NCBI GenBank assembly: GCA_046349595.1
Contig: JAXMCA010000002.1
Span: 1,798,001-1,862,000, forward strand
Length of the DNA stretch: 64,000 nucleotides
Origin: JACRLW01 sp046349595
Lineage (GTDB): Bacteria > Planctomycetota > UBA1135 > UBA2386
Direction: 5' to 3'
Position 1 is the stretch's first letter, and each line of letters starts with the position of its first letter. This document shows, one piece after another, positions 58,734-64,000 of this stretch. The notes beneath the pieces are model-generated. The model was not told where the DNA came from, ran no database searches, and saw nothing but the letters and a program-made list of their open reading frames with translations. A program made the position numbers and the translations under genes.

Positions 58734-61547
58734 ATGCTGCGCCGTCTCCCCGCTCTCGCGGGTTCCCTCCTCCTGATCGCCGGAGTCGGTGCGCAGGCGC
58801 CCGGCGTGGTGATACAGAAAGGTGGTCCTGCACCCCATGCCGGATACGCGGCCTCCGTCGCGTTCCTCGGCGACCTCGACGGCGACGGCCGCACCGACGT
58901 CGCCTTCGGCTATCCGGGCGACAACATCGCCTTCGATGCCTGTGCGGTCGACGTGCTGCGCGCCGACGGCAGTCTGCTGCGCACCTGGGTGGGTGTGCCC
59001 GGATCACAGTTCGGCACCTCGATCGCCAACATCGGCGACGTCGACGGTGATGGTGTGATCGACTGCGCGATCGGCGCACCGCTCGACAGTTCCTTCGGCT
59101 TCGTCCGCGGCGGCACGATCTGGGTCAAGTCCGGGGCGACGGGCGACACGCTCTACTACCTCGGCGGCAATGCGACCGAGGACCGCCTCGGCTACTGCGT
59201 CGCCGGCCTTCGCGACATCGACCACGACGGACGCCCCGACTTCGCTGCGAGCGCGGTGCAGGCCGCGCCGGGCGGCATCGGCTACGTCGCCGTGTGGTCG
59301 GGACGCACCGGCGCGCTGATCACGAGGATCCCCGGGGACTTCGCCTCCGAGGGATTCGGATTCTCCATCGCGCGCGCCGGTGACATCGACGGCGACGGCA
59401 CGCAGGACATCCTGGTCGGTGCACCCTTCGCCTCACGCCGCGCCTACCAGGGCGGCATGGTGAGCGTCTACTCCGGCAGCACCTTCCTGCGGATCGCGAG
59501 CAAGTCGGGCGTGACGGACTTCGGCAATCTCGGCTGGGCGCTCGCGACGCTCGATGCGGATTGGAGCGGCGACGGCAAGGACGACTACGTGGCGAGCTCA
59601 CCGCGCAACAACGACGGTGCGGGGTACGACGCCGGTTCGGTCTACGTCTTCGACCTGCTCGGCGGAGTGATCGCACGCTTCGACGGCGCACCCGGCGACC
59701 GCTTCGGATTCGCCGTGAACGCGGGCGGCGACATCGACCACGACGGGCGTCGCGATCTGGTCGCGTCGTCGCGTTCGAAGTATCTGCAGGTGCGCTCCGG
59801 CGCGCCGGGGCATGCCGTGCTCGACCGGCTCGATGCGCCGCAACTCGACGACCACTTCGGCGCATCGCTCGACATGCGTGGCGACGTCAACCTCGACGGC
59901 TACCACGACATCGCCGTCGGCGCGCCGGGCACGGGCATCGACGACGCGGGTCGCGGCTACGTCTACGACATGGGTTGGCGCGTGCCGACCACGCTGTTCA
60001 CCGCGCATGGCTCGGTGGCCGGGCAGGAGTTCGGGCGACAGGTCGCCTACATCGGCGATCTCGACGGCGACGGCGCTTCGGAGGTCGCCTTCGCGGTGCC
60101 CGGACTGCACGTCGTGCGGGTCTTCGACCACCACGGCACCCTGCGACTCAGCCTGCCGGTCGATGCAGGTCCGCTGAGTTCGCCATCGATCGCCGCTGCC
60201 GGCGATGTCGACGGGGACGGCGTGCCGGACATCGTCGTCGGTTCGCCGAACGACGGCACGGCCGGTCAGAAGGCCGGCGCGGTGCGTGTCTTCTCCGGAA
60301 GCAACGGCGCGTTGCTGCGCCAGGCCTTCGGCAACCCGTGGGACTGGCTCGGCTTCGCGGTCGCCGGGGTCGGCGACGTCGACGACGACGGCTACGACGA
60401 CTTCGCTGCCGGCGCGCCGCAGTACCCGGATCCGGGCGAGCCCTATCCGACCAACCACGCGAAGGTGTGGTCGGGGCGCGATGGTCATCTGCTGCACACC
60501 TTCACCGGTACGCAGGACACCGCGTTCGGCCGTGCGATCGCGCGCGCCGGTGACATCGACGGCGACGGCATCCCCGACATCCTGATCGGAGCACCCTTCG
60601 CCTCCGTGCGCGCCAATCACGGCGGACTCGTGCAGGTCTACTCGGGCGCGACCTTCGCCTGGCTCGCCGAGAAGAGCGGCAACACCGACTTCGAGGAGCT
60701 CGGTCTCTCGGTCGGCACGCTCGACGACGACTGGGACGGCGACGGGCTCGACGACTACATCGCGGGCTCGTGGCAGAACGACGACGGTGCCGGCTATCAC
60801 GCCGGTTCGCTGTTCGTCTTCAACATCTGGGGCAACGTCATCCACCGTTTTGACGGTGCGCCAGGCGACGCCTTCGGGTTGCAGGTCAGCGGCGGCGGCG
60901 ACGTCGACGGCGACGGCCACATGGACGTGGTCGGCACCTCCGACGCCCTGGGCTACATGCGGGTGTTCGCCGGTTCGTCCGACCACCGCGAGCTGCGCAC
61001 CTATCCGGCGGTGGGCTACTTCCCGACCGTCGACCTGCGCGGCGACTTCGACGGTGATGGCTACGCCGACCTCGCCGTGGGCTGCTGGTATCCCGACCTG
61101 CAGGCGGGCCTCGGCGTGATCTACGACCTGCGTGGTGCGGGTCGTCCGGCGCGGGCGCTCGTCGGTGGTCGGGCCTGTCCGACCAGCGCCGGCAAGCTGC
61201 CGCACGCCGAAGTCGGCGGGCGACCGGCCCTGGGAACGCAGATCGACCTCGACCTGCGCGCGGCCCTGCCGGGCACCGGAGTGGTGATGCTGCTCGGCGA
61301 CGCGACCGGGATCCCGCTCGGCATGTTCGGGGCGCCGGGCTGCACCGCCTATGTCGTGCCGGGCGCGGCCTATGTCGCGACCGTCACCGATGGTCGCGGA
61401 CGTGCGTCGGTCCCGGGCGTGATCGTCCCCGTGGTCCGCGAGTTGATCGGGATCCGCCTCGACTCGCAGTGGGCCGTGCTCGATCCGCTCGCGAATCCGC
61501 TCGGCCTGGTGTTCTCGACGCGGGTCGCGCTGATCCTCGGCGAATGA
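58734..61547 (+). CDS. Secreted FG-GAP/integrin-alpha-like double beta-propeller protein
   Basis: 937 residues from ATG 58734. The signal LPALAGSLLLIAGVGAQ is cut before Ala or Gln. About 14 FG-GAP repeats carry calcium-binding DxDGDGxxD loops (GDLDGDGRTDVAFGYPG; GDVDGDGVIDCAIGAP; GDIDGDGTQDILVGAP). The first and second halves correspond: GDIDGDGTQDILVGAPFAS with VSVYSGSTF versus GDIDGDGIPDILIGAPFAS with VQVYSGATF, so two propellers arose by duplication. The C-terminus carries the shared module (ACPTSAGKLPHAEVGGRPAL; GTGVVMLLGDATGIPLGMFG). Likely a Ca2+-dependent adhesion or surface protein. The CysQ-like gene starts 32 bp later. Confidence 0.88.
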   Translation: MLRRLPALAGSLLLIAGVGAQAPGVVIQKGGPAPHAGYAASVAFLGDLDGDGRTDVAFGYPGDNIAFDACAVDVLRADGSLLRTWVGVPGSQFGTSIANIGDVDGDGVIDCAIGAPLDSSFGFVRGGTIWVKSGATGDTLYYLGGNATEDRLGYCVAGLRDIDHDGRPDFAASAVQAAPGGIGYVAVWSGRTGALITRIPGDFASEGFGFSIARAGDIDGDGTQDILVGAPFASRRAYQGGMVSVYSGSTFLRIASKSGVTDFGNLGWALATLDADWSGDGKDDYVASSPRNNDGAGYDAGSVYVFDLLGGVIARFDGAPGDRFGFAVNAGGDIDHDGRRDLVASSRSKYLQVRSGAPGHAVLDRLDAPQLDDHFGASLDMRGDVNLDGYHDIAVGAPGTGIDDAGRGYVYDMGWRVPTTLFTAHGSVAGQEFGRQVAYIGDLDGDGASEVAFAVPGLHVVRVFDHHGTLRLSLPVDAGPLSSPSIAAAGDVDGDGVPDIVVGSPNDGTAGQKAGAVRVFSGSNGALLRQAFGNPWDWLGFAVAGVGDVDDDGYDDFAAGAPQYPDPGEPYPTNHAKVWSGRDGHLLHTFTGTQDTAFGRAIARAGDIDGDGIPDILIGAPFASVRANHGGLVQVYSGATFAWLAEKSGNTDFEELGLSVGTLDDDWDGDGLDDYIAGSWQNDDGAGYHAGSLFVFNIWGNVIHRFDGAPGDAFGLQVSGGGDVDGDGHMDVVGTSDALGYMRVFAGSSDHRELRTYPAVGYFPTVDLRGDFDGDGYADLAVGCWYPDLQAGLGVIYDLRGAGRPARALVGGRACPTSAGKLPHAEVGGRPALGTQIDLDLRAALPGTGVVMLLGDATGIPLGMFGAPGCTAYVVPGAAYVATVTDGRGRASVPGVIVPVVRELIGIRLDSQWAVLDPLANPLGLVFSTRVALILGE

Positions 61548-61579
61548 TCGCGCGAGCTGCGGTCGATATGGTCCCGTGA

Positions 61580-62374
61580 ATGCCCACCGACCGCAGCCGC
61601 GACATCGCGCGCATCCGTGAAGCCCTGATGCGGGCGGGTGCCGTCGTCCACGACCTCTGGAAGCGCAACCTCGAGGTGCAGTTCAAGAAGGGCGACGACC
61701 CGGTCACCGAGGCCGATCACGCGGCGGATGCACTGCTCAAGCAGATCCTGCCGCAGGACGGCGACGGCTGGTTGTCGGAGGAGACGGCGGACGACCCGTC
61801 CGCCCGGCTCGGCAAGCGGCGCGTGTGGGTGGTCGATCCGCTCGACGGCACGCGCGAGTACGTCGACAAGATCCCCGAGTGGTGCGTTTCGATCGGTCTC
61901 GTGGAGGACGGCCTTCCGGTCGCCGGCGGCATCCACAATCCGGTGACGAAGCAGCTCGTGGTCGGTGCCGTCGGCCACGGTGTCACACTGAACGACCGGC
62001 CGGTCTCCCCACGCGTCTGCAAGTCGCTGCGCGGCGCGCAGGTGCTGGCGAGCAACAGCGAGGTCGCTCGCGGCGAGTGGGATCGCTTCAAGGACGAGCC
62101 CTTCGAGGTGCTCTCGGTCGGCTCGGTCGCCTACAAGTTGGGACTCGTCGCCGCGGGACTCACCGATGCCACCTGGACGCTCGTTCCCAAGCACGAATGG
62201 GACGTCGCCGGCGGAGCGGCGCTCGTGCTCGCATCCGGCGGCATGGTCTACAACCTCGATGGATCGCCGGCGCGCTTCAACCGCGAGAAGCCGCGGTTGC
62301 CGGGCTTCGTCGCCTTCTCCGCCGGAAGCCGCGCGGTCTTCGAACCCTGGTTCGAACCGCTCTGGCAACGCTGA
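61580..62374 (+). CDS. Inositol-monophosphatase-family phosphatase, CysQ-like
   Basis: 264 residues from ATG 61580. Lithium-sensitive phosphatase motifs are present: E67-E68 in WLSEETADD, D86-P-L-D89-G-T in VVDPLDGTREYVDKIPEWCV, and the late Asp in KHEWDVAGGAALVLASGG. 'DPLDGTREY' is closest to CysQ (3'(2'),5'-bisphosphate nucleotidase, which recycles PAP from sulfate assimilation), but the family also acts on inositol phosphates and fructose bisphosphate. No signal peptide; cytosolic. It is 32 bp behind the FG-GAP gene and may use the same transcript, although the functions look unrelated. Confidence 0.88.
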   Translation: MPTDRSRDIARIREALMRAGAVVHDLWKRNLEVQFKKGDDPVTEADHAADALLKQILPQDGDGWLSEETADDPSARLGKRRVWVVDPLDGTREYVDKIPEWCVSIGLVEDGLPVAGGIHNPVTKQLVVGAVGHGVTLNDRPVSPRVCKSLRGAQVLASNSEVARGEWDRFKDEPFEVLSVGSVAYKLGLVAAGLTDATWTLVPKHEWDVAGGAALVLASGGMVYNLDGSPARFNREKPRLPGFVAFSAGSRAVFEPWFEPLWQR

Positions 62375-62588
62375 GCCGAGAAGCGGTTCGGCGCATCGCG
62401 GAGCACGCCGTGCCGAACACATCGATGGGTGGCCGGCGATGCGTCCACGACCCATCGAAGGCCCATGCCGGGATTCGCAGATTGTGCCGCCTGTGTCTCC
62501 TGCCTTGGCAGGTTGCGGCGGTGTATATGTTCCCGCGCTCGCTCGACGGCGCGCGACTCACCGCCCGCCGTTTCTCTCGGATCCTCAC

Positions 62589-63695
62589 ATGCACAAGCTC
62601 TCGATTCTCTTCTCGAGCCTTCTCGCAGCTTCGCTCGCCGCTCAGTCCACCGTGGTTTCGCCAGTCGGCGCAACCGGTGTGGAGGGCAGCGGCAGCAATG
62701 CCTTCCCGTTCACCAATGCCACCACGGCCCCCACGCGCCGCTACATGCAGATCCACAGCGATCTGCCCGGCTTCATGCTGATCACGAAGCTGTCGTTCCG
62801 CCAGAACGGCACCACCACGACCTACGCCGGCACCGCGGCCTGTGACATGGAGATGTTCATGGGTGACTCGCGGCCCTTCGATCGCCCGAGTTGAGTGCTC
62901 GCCCAGAACTACCTCAGCACTCCGCAGAACGTGCTGACTCGGCAGGTCGTGAACTGGGGTGGTCCGCTCACCGCGGGCTCGCCGGCGCCCTTCGAGTTCA
63001 ACGTGCCGTTGTCCGTGCCCTACGTGAACACCGGTGTGAACTCGCTGGCTTGGGAAGCAGCGGTGTACAGCCTCGCCATCACCTCGCCGTTCCCGGGCTC
63101 GATGGACGTCGATCCCGCCTCGATCACCGCGGGCGCAGCGGCGGTGACCACCGGCGCGGGCTGCACGGTGACGGGCGCCGCGGGCGCGATGACGCTCGGC
63201 ATGACCCACGCCGACAGCGCCGGTGTCTGGTCCTTCGGCTGTTACGTCGCGAACGCGCCGGCGAATGCTCCGACCTTCCTCTACCTCGGCCTGAGCAACC
63301 CGAATCTGCCCATCCCCGGGCTGTGCAGCAACATCTACACCGATCTCGTCTTCTCGTTGCCCTTGGCCACGACGGACGGCATCGGCTACAGCGGAACCTA
63401 CAGCAACCTGGCCGGCACGACCCGCATCGGTGGTGGAGCCAACGCCTTCGCCTTCTCGAACGTGATGGGCGGAGCCACGCTGTACTTCCAGGCTCACTCG
63501 CTCGACATCAGCCAACCCGGATTGCCGGTCGCGAACAGCAACGGCATCTCGCTGCTCGTGCCGACGTCGAACACGTCGAAGGTCCGCCAGATCACGCGCT
63601 TGTTCAACAACTTCGGCGGCACCAGCGCGACCGACGCCATCTACTTCAACACCAGCGGTATCGGCCACGGCGTGGTGACCGAGTTCACCTACTGA
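62589..63695 (+). pseudogene. Secreted planctomycetal protein gene split by one in-frame TGA
   Basis: From ATG 62589 the frame encodes the signal MHKLSILFSSLLAASLAAQ and then TTAPTRRYMQIHSDLPGFML and CDMEMFMGDSRPFDRPS before TGA at 62892-62894. The same frame continues without a break as VLAQNYLSTPQNVLTRQVVN and runs 265 further codons to the stop at 63693-63695. Sequence character does not change across the TGA, so this is one gene of 369 codons including both stops. The product resembles secreted proteins of unknown function common in this group (PNLPIPGLCSNIYTDLVFSL; ATLYFQAHSLDISQPGLPVA). A point mutation, a sequencing error, or UGA readthrough are all possible; no selenocysteine-type context is apparent. 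The 62,375-62,588 gap shows no gene. Confidence 0.75.
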
Positions 63696-63736
63696 TCGAC
63701 TGCCGAATCGGGCGGGCTCGCCCCGCCCGGGTTGCA

Positions 63737-63762
63737 ACCGACGGCCGCTCCGCGGCCGCGGT
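63737..63762 (+). terminator. Strong hairpin after the split secreted-protein gene
   Basis: ACCG-A-CGGCCGC (63737-63748) pairs with GCGGCCG-CGGT (63752-63762) around a TCC loop: 11 bp with one bulged A. It lies 41 bp after the stop. There is no U-tract, so it may only stabilise the transcript end. Confidence 0.5.
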
Positions 63763-63943
63763 TGAACGGCGACGAGGGGACCCGTCGATCCACAGCGCCT
63801 CGGCGGTTGCTGGCGTGATCCTGATCGGGATCCAGCCGCATCGCGTCTTTGCCGCCTCGCCCGTCCCGCATCGGGACGGACGAGGGCAGTGCTGAGCTTC
63901 GCAGCGTTGCATTGTCGAACAGAGGGCGGGGGTCCGTTCTCTC

Positions 63944-64000
63944 ATGACGAATCGATCGACCAATGCGACCCGGGAAGAGGGCTCGGTGCTGGTGTGGGCA
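63944..64000 (+). CDS. Start of a gene cut by the right window edge
   Basis: ATG 63944 opens a frame of 19 codons (MTNRSTNATREEGSVLVWA) that runs to the edge, preceded by a purine-rich GAGGGCGGGGG stretch about 12 bp upstream. Too short to identify, and it could be a chance frame. Confidence 0.35.
   Translation, partial: MTNRSTNATREEGSVLVWA

Noticed and set aside
62892..62894. TGA as a selenocysteine codon
   Set aside because: The protein is a structural-type secreted protein with no redox motif at this position, and no SECIS-like hairpin is evident just downstream.
1..64000. CRISPR arrays, rRNA genes and prophage modules
   Set aside because: Looked for and not seen. The repeats present are dispersed palindromes and a few direct repeats, not regularly spaced arrays.

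Overview
The window is high-GC bacterial DNA and reads as chromosome of a member of the Planctomycetota (inference from gene content). The pointers are an ECF sigma factor placed directly before a Ser/Thr kinase with TPR repeats, a PVC-type dehydrogenase/cytochrome c fusion, two sialate O-acetylesterase-like SGNH hydrolases, a GHL10-type glycoside hydrolase, and many large secreted proteins of unknown function. These share a glycine/proline-rich module of about 100 residues and signal peptides that nearly all end in Ala-Gln. No rRNA, CRISPR array or complete transposase gene is visible.

Layout. 1-2.6 kb: the start of an exported protein, tRNA-Arg(CCT), and a secreted-protein gene broken by a 141-bp palindromic repeat element. 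2.7-9.0 kb: a scrambled island between an Fe/Mn superoxide dismutase gene and a macro-domain gene. These two look to have been convergent neighbours before about 5 kb came in. The island holds remnants of an IS91-like transposase, imidazolonepropionase, a PhnB-like protein and the macro gene, plus two intact genes: a lipoprotein and a BTRD1/beta-lactamase-fold protein. 9.1-11.0 kb: a TetR regulator with a visible operator, a metallo-beta-lactamase-fold protein and OsmC. 11.0-19.2 kb: dipeptidyl-peptidase III, a CNNM/CorC-like membrane protein, a HIT protein and secreted proteins. 19.5-28.5 kb: one minus-strand operon in the order PepSY protein, response regulator, histidine kinase, membrane fusion protein, RND pump, TolC-type channel, joined by stop/start overlaps. 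28.8-41.8 kb: TPR protein, S1-type protease, HEAT-cyclophilin lipoprotein, BNR/sortilin-like propeller, an unknown exported protein, and the kinase/sigma pair. 41.9-63.9 kb: mostly secreted or surface proteins (esterases, glycoside hydrolase, cytochrome-linked dehydrogenase, FG-GAP propeller) with the housekeeping genes ribBA and a CysQ/IMPase-like phosphatase between them.

The most unusual signals are: (1) a dispersed palindromic element seen in at least four copies, one sitting in frame inside a coding region; (2) the nested island at 3.4-8.6 kb, with direct repeats of different ages and a 9-bp duplication flanking a one-gene insert; (3) a gene at 62.6-63.7 kb split by a single in-frame TGA; (4) the Ala-Gln export signature of the secretome.
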